From the NCBI RefSeq assembly GCF_000747525.1, contig NZ_CP009278.1, forward strand, positions 2,976,001-3,040,000: a stretch of DNA of 64,000 bases, given 5' to 3'. The notes beneath the pieces were generated by a model, which was not told the origin of the DNA, searched no databases, and saw nothing but the letters and a program-made list of their open reading frames with translations. Position numbers and translations under genes: made by a program. Below, in pieces: positions 1-8,207 of this stretch. The stretch comes from Sphingobacterium sp. ML3W (lineage in GTDB: Bacteria > Bacteroidota > Bacteroidia > Sphingobacteriales > Sphingobacteriaceae). Every line of letters starts with the position of its first letter. The first letter of the stretch is position 1.

Positions 1-9
1 CTGATAGCG

Positions 10-228
10 TTATGAATATTGAAAATTTCTAAATCCTGGTTTTGGAAGCTCGAGATTTCCGCGGAGTGTTTTTCCCTCATATTCCGTATGGAAAATTCCG
101 CGTTCTTGTAAAATGGGAACGACCAATTCGATAAAGTCTCTGAGGCCGTACGAGTAGTTACCTAAAGGAAAGTGAAATAAAGGATGGCCTGTAAATACCG
201 CTTTTAACAGTTTTAAACTTAAAATCAA
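10..228 (-). pseudogene. C-terminal remnant of an NtaA/SnaA/DszA-type flavin monooxygenase
   Basis: The minus-strand reading contains GLRDFIELVVPILQERG followed by a TEYEGKTLRGNLELPKP-like tail. This is the typical C-terminus of FMN-dependent nitrilotriacetate/dibenzothiophene-type monooxygenases (bacterial luciferase-like superfamily, about 440-450 residues). Only about 50 residues match. The preceding 22 codons do not resemble the family, so most of the enzyme, including its flavin-binding barrel, is missing. It sits next to another truncated oxidoreductase, so this edge of the window is a scar of rearrangement. The family assignment comes from motif memory; no function is expected from the fragment. 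Confidence 0.6.
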
Positions 229-348
229 CTTTCCTTTAGGAAAGCCCTATACAATTGATAGGCATAACTTTGCGCTGTACAACACAGCATCGCGAACTGC
301 TTTTAATATTAAGTAGCAGAGAGCTTAGGTAGTATACACACAATTTAA

Positions 349-777
349 AAAACAACGAGCATATCTGAACAACTGGGAAGACCCGTGATCAAAGCTTTTA
401 ATAACTTATTGGCTGAATCACTTGTTAATGGTGGGAAAGATGCTGGAGCTGAAGACAGAATTGCAATGGCTATAGCCGGCGATGATGCGGAAGCAAAAAA
501 AGTAATAGCCGCATTAGTTCATGAAGCGGGTTATGATGCCGTTGATTCCGGCACACTTTCAGCATCTTGGAGACAGCAACCCGGAACACCAGCTTACTGT
601 ACAGAATTGAATGCTGCAGAATTAAAACAAGCATTAGCAGATGGCGTGAAAGAAGATGCACCAATTCTGAGAGATAAAGCTATTGCCGAACTTTCAGCGA
701 GGTCACCATTTCCATCCCATCCCGATGTCGTTAACTATAATAGAGCATTGTTTACTAAAAACCCTAAAGCTCTGTAA
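349..777 (+). pseudogene. C-terminal fragment of an NADPH-dependent F420-reductase-like oxidoreductase
   Basis: The frame is open from 349. A GTG start is possible at 385, but homology-like sequence (SEQLGRPVIKAFNNLLAES) already begins before it. The pattern VIKAFN...AIAGDDAEAKKVIAALVHEAGYDAVDSG is the C-terminal half of NAD(P)-binding proteins of the F420-reductase/dinucleotide-binding family. That half follows the N-terminal Rossmann GxGxxG domain, which is absent here because a stop precedes the frame at 346. The enzyme is therefore truncated and probably inactive. Its last 61 codons are part of a 201-bp sequence repeated 1.9 kb downstream. Confidence 0.6.
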
Positions 778-791
778 AAGGAAGCGGTTAT
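591..791. repeat. 201-bp direct repeat, copy 1
   Basis: This segment recurs in the same orientation at 2518-2718 (offset 1927 bp) with 3 mismatches that I can see. It covers the last 61 codons of the oxidoreductase fragment, its stop codon and 14 bases beyond. The two copies bracket a 1.7-kb segment with a lipoprotein gene and a cytolysin-like gene. That layout is expected from a segmental duplication, or from insertion of the segment with duplication of its flank. Confidence 0.95.
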
Positions 792-1019
792 GGCATAGCA
801 CTTAAAGCGGTGCCGGAGGTTATTTACTTAAAGAATCTAAAACGATTCTTCCTAACAAATCGGTTGACATCTTCGCACATTAAATTGGGAAAATAGATTT
901 TTCAAGTTAAATATTTATTGCAAATAGACTTTAATTTATTTCATAATCACTATATTTATAAAGAAAACCAAATATGAGATAAGCAAAAATAGCCCTTTTA
1001 ACTTTATAAGTTTAATGAA

Positions 1020-1625
1020 ATGAAAATACCCGTTATCAATATTCGATATATTCTTATACTTTTTCTAGGAGCCATCGTACTCCAATCCTGTACAAAAACA
1101 GCTCCCGAAGTAATACCTGAGCCAAAACCTGAAAAACAACCAGACCCTATAAAGGATCTGACATATGTTTACAGCTCGGAGAGCCAATTAGAATTTAGCC
1201 TTTATCAAAATAATGAGTTGAAATCTTCATTTGAGCCAACTGATCAAGAAAAAAAATTCAAGAACCGTCCAAAATATTTCAGACCTCAGGCAATGACCCT
1301 CAAAAAGGATTCATTGTTCATTTCCAAAGTTGGTGGCCACAAGGAGTCTTATAAAATAAAATGGGAAAAAGAAGATTTGTTTATTTATCAGGATCAAGAC
1401 AAGGACTGGGAACACTTTGCTACCAAGAACGACAAAAATGAGATCTCATTAAATATTGCACTCTATAACAGTCAATTAAAAAGCGAGAATTCCAATGCAC
1501 TACGCTCGGGTCAGCTTTATAATCCATCGTCGATAAATGAAATATTGAGTGATAAAAGTAGAGCCGAAATGAATACGATCTGGTTAAAAATCAAGATTAT
1601 TTATGTACCCGAAAATATAAAGTAA
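1020..1625 (+). CDS. Lipoprotein of unknown function, partner of the cytolysin-like gene
   Basis: A 201-residue protein with a lipoprotein signal: basic start, hydrophobic ILILFLGAIVLQSC lipobox with Cys near residue 24, then a Pro/Glu/Lys-rich linker (PEVIPEPKPEKQPDP) typical of surface-exposed Bacteroidota lipoproteins. The rest is charged, with no motif I recognise. Its TAA stop overlaps the next ATG by one base (TAATG), so the two genes are almost certainly co-translated. ATG at 1020 is the first in frame and gives a proper signal peptide. Both genes lie inside the segment bounded by the 201-bp direct repeats. It might assist or anchor the downstream protein, but that is inference. Confidence 0.7.
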   Translation: MKIPVINIRYILILFLGAIVLQSCTKTAPEVIPEPKPEKQPDPIKDLTYVYSSESQLEFSLYQNNELKSSFEPTDQEKKFKNRPKYFRPQAMTLKKDSLFISKVGGHKESYKIKWEKEDLFIYQDQDKDWEHFATKNDKNEISLNIALYNSQLKSENSNALRSGQLYNPSSINEILSDKSRAEMNTIWLKIKIIYVPENIK

Positions 1626-2473
1626 TGAAACTAAAAGTACTAATCATATTATTGCACCTATCCTGTTTAAACGTCATTGCACAAGAAATCAACGATGACA
1701 AAGACAGGATTTTCACCAATAAAAATATTGAGAAATTATACCTGGGTGCAATTATGAAGATCAATTCGCTCAATGCCGATAATTATGAATTTATTGAAGC
1801 TCCAAACCTCCCTGCTGTAGACATTTTAGAAACAGCAGATGTCACGCTTATAGTTCCGAGCAGATCTGCGATGATAAAATATATACTTAAAGATATTGAG
1901 GGGGATGACTTATCAGTAATAGTCAGCGAATCTTTACCCAATACCCGAAAAGTAGCATCTTATGAAAACTTAGGGGCAATTTTTGGTCAAAAGATCAATG
2001 CAGAAATAATGCTCGCAGTCAACCCAAAAGCTAAAACTTCCAAATCCCTATATGCTGCAAGATTTACCAATCTTATCTATAGTTTATCATGTATGCCTGA
2101 TTTTGCCAAAGCAAAAGCACATGCTGCTATGAAAGGTCTCGATCCTAAGGACTTCATGTATGTTGATGGAATCTCCTTTGGCAGGGCTGCATCAATTTTT
2201 ATTGAATCTGATGCAGACTATGAAACTATAAAAACACTCATAGATAAAAAATACTTAAAAAGAGAATTAACCGAGCAGGACGAGGCGATCTTGGCAAATT
2301 CAACGATTCATTTCCAAATTTCGGACACGAAACAAGTAAACCTTCTGGATGGAGACCCTTTCGAAATCATTCGTCATTATATGACTACCCCTATTACCAA
2401 AGAAGACTTTCTAAGACCAATCTGGTTTACTGGATCTGATTTAAAGGATGGCGATATGGTATATACACCTTAG
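1625..2473 (+). CDS. Secreted protein resembling the core of cholesterol-dependent-cytolysin-like (CDCL) proteins
   Basis: A 282-residue protein with a cleavable signal peptide (hydrophobic stretch ending CLNVIAQ). The stretch IYSLSCMPDFAKAKAH...DPKDFMYVDGISFGRAASIFIES resembles the core of thiol-activated cytolysins, where a YxVxVD...P strand is followed by a 'YVSSVxYGRxxxxxxES' motif. It is shorter than classical CDCs (about 470-500 residues) and lacks a recognisable C-terminal cholesterol-binding undecapeptide. This fits the CDC-like proteins known from Bacteroidota, some of which act as long/short pairs. Pore formation is inferred only. A neutral call would be 'secreted protein of unknown function'. 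Confidence 0.5.
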   Translation: MKLKVLIILLHLSCLNVIAQEINDDKDRIFTNKNIEKLYLGAIMKINSLNADNYEFIEAPNLPAVDILETADVTLIVPSRSAMIKYILKDIEGDDLSVIVSESLPNTRKVASYENLGAIFGQKINAEIMLAVNPKAKTSKSLYAARFTNLIYSLSCMPDFAKAKAHAAMKGLDPKDFMYVDGISFGRAASIFIESDADYETIKTLIDKKYLKRELTEQDEAILANSTIHFQISDTKQVNLLDGDPFEIIRHYMTTPITKEDFLRPIWFTGSDLKDGDMVYTP

Positions 2474-2517
2474 AAATATTTTCGAAGCCTCCATTTAAGC
2501 CAGTGAATAAAAAAAAT

Positions 2518-2718
2518 AGCTTACTGTACAGAATTGAATGCTGCAGAATTAAAACAAGCATTAGCAGATGGCGTGAAAGAAGATGCACCAATTCTGAGAG
2601 ATAAAGCTATTGCCGAACTTTCAGCTAGGTCACCATTTCCATCCCATCCCGATGTCGTTAACTATAATAGAGCATTGTTTACTAAAAACCCTAAAGCGCT
2701 GTAAAAGAAAGCGGTTAT
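2518..2718. repeat. 201-bp direct repeat, copy 2 (C-terminal oxidoreductase remnant)
   Basis: Second copy of the 591-791 sequence. It encodes the last 61 codons and stop (2702-2704) of the same oxidoreductase, now without any start, so it is a dead fragment. The differences from copy 1 are C->T-type and G->A-type single changes (for example GCGAGG against GCTAGG). Sequence homology stops abruptly at both ends, which marks the recombination endpoints. Confidence 0.95.
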
Positions 2719-2796
2719 ACAGCAAACCATTATATGTTAAAATAAGAACCGTTTTTATTCGTTTATGTTATACTATGTATTAACATCAGGTCGTAT

Positions 2797-2838
2797 GCCT
2801 GGACGGCAAACAGTTTTGTGTTTTGCACTCGGTCAGGC
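2797..2838 (+). promoter_or_regulatory. Hairpin in the leader of the OmpA-type gene
   Basis: GCCTG (2797-2801) can pair with CAGGC (2834-2838). Inside it, GCAAACA (2806-2812) pairs with TGTTTTGC (2819-2826) with one bulge. The hairpin ends 32 bases before the ATG of the OmpA-like lipoprotein gene. It could be a leader attenuator or an incidental structure; I see no known riboswitch signature. Confidence 0.3.
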
Positions 2839-2870
2839 GATCGATGAAATAACTTATTAATTTTATAACG

Positions 2871-3734
2871 ATGAGATATCCGCTAATAATTTGCGCCCTC
2901 CTAGCGCTAGCAACTTTAGGATCCAGTTGTACGAGTAATAAAAAATTTGCCGCACTACAAGCAAATTACACGCAGCTACAACAAAGTAATCAAGACCTCA
3001 ATAGCCGCTTGCAGGCAACTGAAAATGATTTAAGTGGCTCAAAAATCAGGATTAAGAGTCTGGATGAGCAGATCGCTTCCGAAAAATCAAATGTTGCCGC
3101 TTTACAGACAGCCTTAAACAACTGTCTGAATTCTAGCAATCAAGGAAATGTGAATATTTCAAAGCTTGTGGATGAAATCAATTCGTCTAACAAATACATT
3201 CAACAGCTTGTAAACAGTAAAAACAAAAGTGATTCACTCAATTTAGTGTTAACCAACAACCTCACACGTTCTCTAAGCAGAGAAGAAATCAGAGATGTAG
3301 ATATTCAGGTATTAAAAGGAGTCGTATATATATCCCTTGCTGATAATATGCTCTATAAATCTGGAAGCTATGAAATCTCAGAAACAGCAGGAGAAACATT
3401 ATCTAAGATCGCTAAGATTATCACAGATTACAACAGTTACGATGTACTCATCGAAGGTAATACGGATAATGTCCCTATTAACATGCCTAATATCCGCAAC
3501 AACTGGGATTTAAGTACCTTAAGAGCTTCTTCCGTAGTGATGGCTTTGCAAAACAACTACGGAGTAGATCCAAAACGTCTTACCGCAGCTGGACGTGGGG
3601 AATATAATACGATCGCACCTAATGATACCGAGGATGGAAAGGCTAGAAATAGACGGACTCAAATCATCATTACCCCTAAGTTAGATCAATTTATGGAACT
3701 GATCGGCAAAGCTCCAGATACAAGTATGGACTAA
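2871..3734 (+). CDS. OmpA/MotB-family lipoprotein (Pal-like)
   Basis: A 287-residue lipoprotein: signal with lipobox LGSSC (Cys about residue 20), a coiled-coil region (about residues 25-90, rich in Gln/Asn/Leu heptads), then a C-terminal OmpA-like peptidoglycan-binding domain (about residues 140-270). That domain shows the typical IEGNTDNVPI, LRASSVVMAL and RRTQIIITP motifs. Such proteins tether the outer membrane to the cell wall from the periplasmic side. The gene is monocistronic and followed by a strong intrinsic terminator. The ATG start gives an intact lipoprotein signal. Confidence 0.9.
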   Translation: MRYPLIICALLALATLGSSCTSNKKFAALQANYTQLQQSNQDLNSRLQATENDLSGSKIRIKSLDEQIASEKSNVAALQTALNNCLNSSNQGNVNISKLVDEINSSNKYIQQLVNSKNKSDSLNLVLTNNLTRSLSREEIRDVDIQVLKGVVYISLADNMLYKSGSYEISETAGETLSKIAKIITDYNSYDVLIEGNTDNVPINMPNIRNNWDLSTLRASSVVMALQNNYGVDPKRLTAAGRGEYNTIAPNDTEDGKARNRRTQIIITPKLDQFMELIGKAPDTSMD

Positions 3735-3762
3735 ACAAGAAATTGTAAAAAGTGCTAAATAG

Positions 3763-3790
3763 AAAAAGCTAATCTTTCGATTAGCTTTTT
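3763..3790 (+). terminator. Intrinsic terminator after the OmpA-like gene
   Basis: A perfect 12-bp inverted repeat, AAAAAGCTAATC/GATTAGCTTTTT with loop TTTC, ends in a T-run 29 bases after the stop codon. Because the arms begin with A-run and end with T-run it may work in both directions and also terminate the minus-strand gene ending at 3812. Confidence 0.9.
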
Positions 3791-3811
3791 CTTATTTAAA
3801 GGCATTACCAA

Positions 3812-4123
3812 TTAAATTCGCCCCCTTCTCCTACCTTCTTTTAGTTGCCTGTCCAAATCGGACATATAATAATAGTGGCGCTTTCCCTTTCTTCGCGGTA
3901 TCAATTCGCCCTGTTTTACCCAGCGGTAATAGGTCGCTTCAGAAATCTTCAACAGGTCTATCACCTGATTGATATCGAGCAGAACAAGCATTTGCGGAGG
4001 ATCGGCTTCCGCATCGTGACATGCTTTCGTACTCGAACATACCTCATCCTGATGCACAGATTTTTCCAACAACTGGGTGATGTTTTCCAGTTGTTGACAG
4101 ATTCGTTTAATAAAACTTAACAT
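3812..4123 (-). CDS. Small helix-turn-helix (MerR/excisionase-like) DNA-binding protein
   Basis: From the ATG at 4123 this is a 103-residue protein. The N-terminal part has heptad-like spacing (QLENITQLLEKS). The C-terminal part, LLDINQVIDLLKISEATYYRWVKQGELIPRR, is an HTH_17-type winged helix as found in Bacteroidota excisionase-like proteins. It ends in a very basic tail (KEGRRRGRI). The longer reading back to 4171 begins with TTG and is less likely. Such proteins are common near mobile elements and often have no assigned target. It shares the minus strand with the next gene, about 100 bases downstream of it. Confidence 0.75.
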   Translation of the reverse strand: MLSFIKRICQQLENITQLLEKSVHQDEVCSSTKACHDAEADPPQMLVLLDINQVIDLLKISEATYYRWVKQGELIPRRKGKRHYYYMSDLDRQLKEGRRRGRI

Positions 4124-4223
4124 AAATTGAGTGTTAATGCACGGTACCGAATCCTTGGGTATCCAGGTCAAGGTTGCACAACTTGAAAGCCCAATACCTT
4201 ACTGTTAAAGATGAATTAATCGC

Positions 4224-5492
4224 TTACTCTTTTTTGCTTAATGTATCGTACAATCTTGCTGCATCCATTTTAAGTAAACAATCGGGTTCCCAAAATTTTT
4301 TAAAGCTTTTTCTAAAATGTCTAGACAATAATATTTGCTTCAATTGATCATACTCAACCATTTCATCCAAAACGTTTTGACAATAATCATTAATTAAGAG
4401 ATTATTCTTACCCGTGGATTGCGCACCGGGTAAAACAGTGCTTTTACAATACAGCATATTCAATGTCACATCCGAATTCACCTTCTTCATCCAAGGGCTA
4501 TCCAACAAAAATGCCGTTTCCTGGTCATCCAAAATCCATTTTTCTCCCGAAACATAAACACCGATATTATATTTTCCGACCTTTAGGGTCAGCATCACTT
4601 CATACACACGACTTTCCCCACTTGGTTGTACACCATGATATACATGCCGATCCCAGATAAAATGCAGCAATGCATCCATAATTCGTGCCTCTGTCCATAT
4701 CAAAGGCCACTCACCTTTCCCATCCAATTCATATTTTTTAATAGATGGAAACAATTTATTCACCTTCTTAGCTTCCCGATTACCTAATAAATCTACTTGA
4801 TTTTTTAAAGCCAAGTTTTCAGCTTTCATTACTTTAATTTTCTCTTCGTTATTTTCCTGTATATCAATCGACTTAACACGTAACGCATCACTTTTGATCT
4901 TTAAAGATTCATGATCATGCAATAGATATTTATGATCTTTTGACAGTACATGATGGTCTTGACGCAGTTCCCGATAAGCGTTGTCCAAAACAGATCGTTC
5001 AGACATCAAGGCATAAGAATCCATCAAAATTTTTCTAGTATTATGAAAAGGTAGAAGTGCTGCTTGCGGACGAGCAAACAAAAAACAACAATAGCTGAAC
5101 AGTGGTGTGATAAAAAACCAGAAGTCAGCTCTAAAATATGCCATAGAAAATATAGACTTACCAGTCTTTAATCCTATTGCCACATGAAGTACCATCATAT
5201 GAAGTGATACAATTACACCTACTGCCAGCAGTACAAACAAACTATACTGCCATTTCCTTGACAACTTATATAAACCATTATAATCGGTATACCAAAAATT
5301 AATGAACCAAGACAATAACATGAGGTATACGAAAAGAAGCGGAACAGTCATCAGCAAGATTGTACGAAACGGTACGCTTTTCAATCGAGCCATCGGATCA
5401 TGCCATGCACTACCGAGATTGATGAGCAAGGTGCATAAAAGAACACCAATAATGTAGACCAATAATTTTTGAAAAAATCGAGCAGATTGCAT
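4224..5492 (-). CDS. Integral membrane protein with long coiled coil and unknown cytoplasmic domain
   Basis: A 422-residue protein from the ATG at 5492 (a TTG at 5537 would add 15 residues). The N-terminal ~150 residues contain four hydrophobic segments: LLVYIIGVLLCTLLI, ILLMTVPLLFVYLMLL, LFVLLAVGVIVSLHMMVL and FWFFITPLFSYCCFLFA. A charged coiled coil follows (about residues 165-240), then a ~180-residue soluble domain I do not recognise. The topology resembles sensor proteins, but no histidine-kinase, LytTR or GGDEF motif is visible. It is divergent from the 5780 gene, with a perfect 42-bp palindrome between them. Function unknown. Confidence 0.75.
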   Translation of the reverse strand: MQSARFFQKLLVYIIGVLLCTLLINLGSAWHDPMARLKSVPFRTILLMTVPLLFVYLMLLSWFINFWYTDYNGLYKLSRKWQYSLFVLLAVGVIVSLHMMVLHVAIGLKTGKSIFSMAYFRADFWFFITPLFSYCCFLFARPQAALLPFHNTRKILMDSYALMSERSVLDNAYRELRQDHHVLSKDHKYLLHDHESLKIKSDALRVKSIDIQENNEEKIKVMKAENLALKNQVDLLGNREAKKVNKLFPSIKKYELDGKGEWPLIWTEARIMDALLHFIWDRHVYHGVQPSGESRVYEVMLTLKVGKYNIGVYVSGEKWILDDQETAFLLDSPWMKKVNSDVTLNMLYCKSTVLPGAQSTGKNNLLINDYCQNVLDEMVEYDQLKQILLSRHFRKSFKKFWEPDCLLKMDAARLYDTLSKKE

Positions 5493-5666
5493 AAGACAGA
5501 GAAAGTTGGTTTTAGGATTAAATAATTCAGATGACAATAAAAATTAAATATAATAATATTTATTATTCAATACATTACAAAAACACAATTTTCACAATAT
5601 TTTTAACTATTTCAAACTAATTAAACACTAAAAATCTATTTTATTACATATAAACCGCGTAATTTA

Positions 5667-5708
5667 ATATTTTCATTATATACACTATAGTGTATATAAT
5701 GAAAATAT
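5667..5708. promoter_or_regulatory. Perfect 42-bp palindrome between divergent genes
   Basis: Positions 5667-5708 read identically on both strands, centred between 5687 and 5688 on CACTATAGTG; each arm is 21 bases, A/T-rich. It lies 175 bases before the minus-strand membrane gene and 72 bases before the plus-strand gene at 5780. A homodimeric repressor operator controlling both divergent promoters is the simplest reading. A cruciform or a bidirectional terminator is less likely because there is no G/C-rich stem. Confidence 0.6.
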
Positions 5709-5779
5709 CCCTCCTAAAGCACTTGCCGAGGACAATATTTGTTTTTTTATTTGTGATTCATTAAATCATAAAAACACAT

Positions 5780-6175
5780 ATGAAAAAAAATTTCGACAAT
5801 ACAGGTGTCGTTTCATTCCAAACGGAATTGTTTCTAATGAGCATTATCCAACGTCAAGACATGATGGATCTAGCCCGAACTGATCTTGCAAAATTGCTTT
5901 TAGACTACTTTTACATGAGCCCAAGCCAGCAAGCATACATTGCGACAATGACGCCAGCATTTAAGATGACGACCGGAAATGGAATTGCTGAAACCTGGGA
6001 ATCGGGACAGTATATCCAATTTCAAAAGGATGAAAAACCACCGGACGACCATTACAAAGATTTGGTCGTCATCGACCCCGCTATGATCAACAACATAGCT
6101 GATCAATCCGACCAAGAGCAGTCCGTACCAATCCGTCTACCCATTTCCATCTGGATCAGATATCAATTGCAGTAG
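5780..6175 (+). CDS. Small protein of unknown function
   Basis: A 131-residue protein starting at ATG 5780, with no signal peptide or transmembrane segment. It is mostly helical in its first half (ELFLMSIIQRQDMMDLARTDLAKLLLDYF) and acidic in its second half. No family recognised. It precedes the AraC-type regulator gene by 190 bases and follows the palindromic candidate operator, so it may be the first gene controlled from there. Codon usage and length support a real gene. Confidence 0.6.
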   Translation: MKKNFDNTGVVSFQTELFLMSIIQRQDMMDLARTDLAKLLLDYFYMSPSQQAYIATMTPAFKMTTGNGIAETWESGQYIQFQKDEKPPDDHYKDLVVIDPAMINNIADQSDQEQSVPIRLPISIWIRYQLQ

Positions 6176-6365
6176 TTGCCCTGTTAAAGGAATATTGTAC
6201 CGATCCCAATTCCTTCCTTTAATCTCCCAAAAAACCAATAAACTATGAATAATGATTGTTTTGAGCTGATTGGATAGACCCATCATCGACCGAATCTAAA
6301 AGTTCGGTCGGTACCGGGTACATTATTTTTTCGGCCACACAAACCTGCAATCTTTGAACTCCCTT

Positions 6366-7352
6366 ATGATAAGATCCATCATTTTTAATCCACATCCAGA
6401 TGCAAAGGAAATCATGCATCCTGATCAACTTGTTACCTACCCCATGCGCCATGCTGATAGTCGTTACTGGGAATTTGACGACAATCAATTTGCAGAGCAG
6501 ACCTTTGATGGTCGCTATGCTTACCTATATTATTACGAATTTTGGATCAGTACACCTGTATCACTTTCGTTCAGCTCCATAAAGCCCGACCTTCATATAT
6601 GCTACCCATTAGAAAGCACAGGCTATGCTATGCTGTTAACAGAAAATGAAACCACATTTAACCTACATCTCAAACAACAGCGCGGTCTGTACCTCTACAT
6701 TCCCGAAACCGAACTCATGCTCACGCTTCCCGCTGGCCACCATATTATCACGGGTATCACCTTAGATGCAGGCTTGTTCCGCCCCAATCAAGAACGACCA
6801 TTTGAATTTCTAATGCCTTTGGTGCAGGCCAAGCGGACAGCCGATCCACGTATCCTATACAGTATGGAGTTTATGATCGGACCATTAACTTACAACGCGA
6901 TATTGACCACATTCGATCGGATCAACCCTAAAGTCATGGACAACGAATATGTGCTGCTCCACCATCAGATCTACCTCATTTATCTATCCAGACATAAGAT
7001 ATTAACGGCCGACACCAAACACAGCACCACGGTTGAGCTTATTGAAAATGCACGCGACTATCTACAGCTCACGATTAACAAATTCGGCGCAAAAGCTCGA
7101 ATTCAAGATATTGCCAAAAGCCTACAGATCGATCCGAACAAATTATATCGCATCCATCAGCAACTCTATAACTGTAGTTTTCAAGAATACCGCAATCAGC
7201 TTTTGCTGGGCCGTATCATCCAACAGCTCCATGACTATCCCAATCAATATGCGGCATTAGCTGAAGAACTCAATTTTTCAGGGCCAAGTGAACTCAACCG
7301 ATTTTTCAAAAAAAAGACAGGGCAATCACTCAGTCAATACAAGAGATCTTAA
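6366..7352 (+). CDS. AraC-family transcriptional regulator
   Basis: A 328-residue protein from the ATG at 6366 (an upstream TTG at 6354 is a weaker start). The C-terminal ~100 residues carry the two HTH motifs of AraC regulators: ARIQDIAKSLQIDPNKLYRIHQ and, after a linker, YAALAEELNFSGPSELNRFFKKKTGQSLSQYK. The latter is the second HTH with the canonical F.R.FKK..G.SP..Y-type ending. The N-terminal ~230 residues form an unassigned ligand/dimerisation region. It probably regulates local genes; the palindrome upstream of the 5780 gene is one candidate site but is not typical of AraC binding. No operon partner is obvious downstream. Confidence 0.9.
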   Translation: MIRSIIFNPHPDAKEIMHPDQLVTYPMRHADSRYWEFDDNQFAEQTFDGRYAYLYYYEFWISTPVSLSFSSIKPDLHICYPLESTGYAMLLTENETTFNLHLKQQRGLYLYIPETELMLTLPAGHHIITGITLDAGLFRPNQERPFEFLMPLVQAKRTADPRILYSMEFMIGPLTYNAILTTFDRINPKVMDNEYVLLHHQIYLIYLSRHKILTADTKHSTTVELIENARDYLQLTINKFGAKARIQDIAKSLQIDPNKLYRIHQQLYNCSFQEYRNQLLLGRIIQQLHDYPNQYAALAEELNFSGPSELNRFFKKKTGQSLSQYKRS

Positions 7353-7553
7353 ATAGGCGGATAAGCACCATTTTATCAAACTGTGGATTCGGCATAGTCG
7401 AGAAACGGATTCGGCATAACACCCAATACGGTGTTCGCTGTACCTTTGAAATAAGATATTAATGAAATAGAGAAAAGAAAAACCATTCATCTCAATAGCT
7501 CCAAAAGAGCAGGGAATTTATAACGCAAACGAAAAAAGATTAAATAAAAGATC

Positions 7554-7820
7554 ATGCAAAAGCAGACAAATAGAAAAGAACAATTTGGAAGACCACCACA
7601 CAACATCAGGTTTGCAAGCACAAGCTATGCAGCCACAGCGCTATGCTGCAGGATGGTTGACCAAATCGGGCAAAGCCTGGGTTCTTTACTCGGAAGCTGT
7701 TGTTGCGCCGGTCCGGTGCACAATGCACATGGACGTAAATTTACAACCTTCCCCTACTGGGTAAAGGGGAAAAAAACAGTTTGGCCGAACGAACCAATGT
7801 CCCGACGCCATAGATACTGA
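7554..7820 (+). CDS. Doubtful small ORF, Cys-rich
   Basis: An 88-codon frame with an ATG start but no recognisable domain. It has a Cys cluster (LLGSCCCAGP) and mixed composition, and other frames across it are also partly open. It lies in a stretch otherwise empty of genes (7353-7893). I list it because it could be a short peptide gene upstream of the 7894 ORF, but coding potential is weak. Confidence 0.25.
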   Translation: MQKQTNRKEQFGRPPHNIRFASTSYAATALCCRMVDQIGQSLGSLLGSCCCAGPVHNAHGRKFTTFPYWVKGKKTVWPNEPMSRRHRY

Positions 7821-7893
7821 TAGCACACCCAAGGGTGAGCTTGGGAATAAATTTAAAAAATATGATAAAGTTTAAGATAAGTAGTATACTATT

Positions 7894-8112
7894 ATGGCTT
7901 GGTTTGAATTAACCGGCTCTAATCCTACACAATCTTCAGATTATACATTGAATAATACACCTTCATGTGGAGGGCAAGATCAAATCTGTGCAGTACAGGC
8001 AACACCAGATACTTCTGGTCAAAAACCTATCCTATCTGCGGCATTAAAAGATGAAATGATTTTAGCTTTACACAACCGTACGGCGTCGACAAATGTACAA
8101 TTGAGAGACTAG
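7894..8112 (+). CDS. Small protein like Bacteroidota short exported peptides, probably lacking its leader
   Basis: A 72-residue product with the pattern WFELTGSNPTQSSDYTL...CGGQDQICAVQA...LSAALKDEMILALHNRT. In my recollection this resembles the mature part of small Cys-pair exported peptides of Bacteroidota, which normally follow a 20-25-residue signal peptide. Here no signal is in frame: a stop lies at 7882. An ATG at 7862 in another frame encodes a short signal-like start (MIKFKISSILLWLG), so a frameshift may have separated leader and body. It converges on the TlpA gene and is followed by a hairpin. Family name uncertain. Confidence 0.5.
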   Translation: MAWFELTGSNPTQSSDYTLNNTPSCGGQDQICAVQATPDTSGQKPILSAALKDEMILALHNRTASTNVQLRD

Positions 8113-8175
8113 AAGGATTATCCAATCGCACTAATGCCTAGGAGCTAGGCTCCGAAGCAAAATAGATATTTTTTA

Positions 8176-8200
8176 ACGGGGTAGCTATCCACTACCCCGT
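8176..8200. terminator. Hairpin between convergent genes
   Basis: ACGGGGTAG (8176-8184) and CTACCCCGT (8192-8200) form a perfect 9-bp G/C-rich stem with a 7-base loop. It sits between the stop of the 7894 ORF and the minus-strand TlpA gene end. A TTTT run follows on the plus side (8206-8209). It could terminate transcription from both sides. Confidence 0.65.
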
Positions 8201-8207
8201 AACTGTT

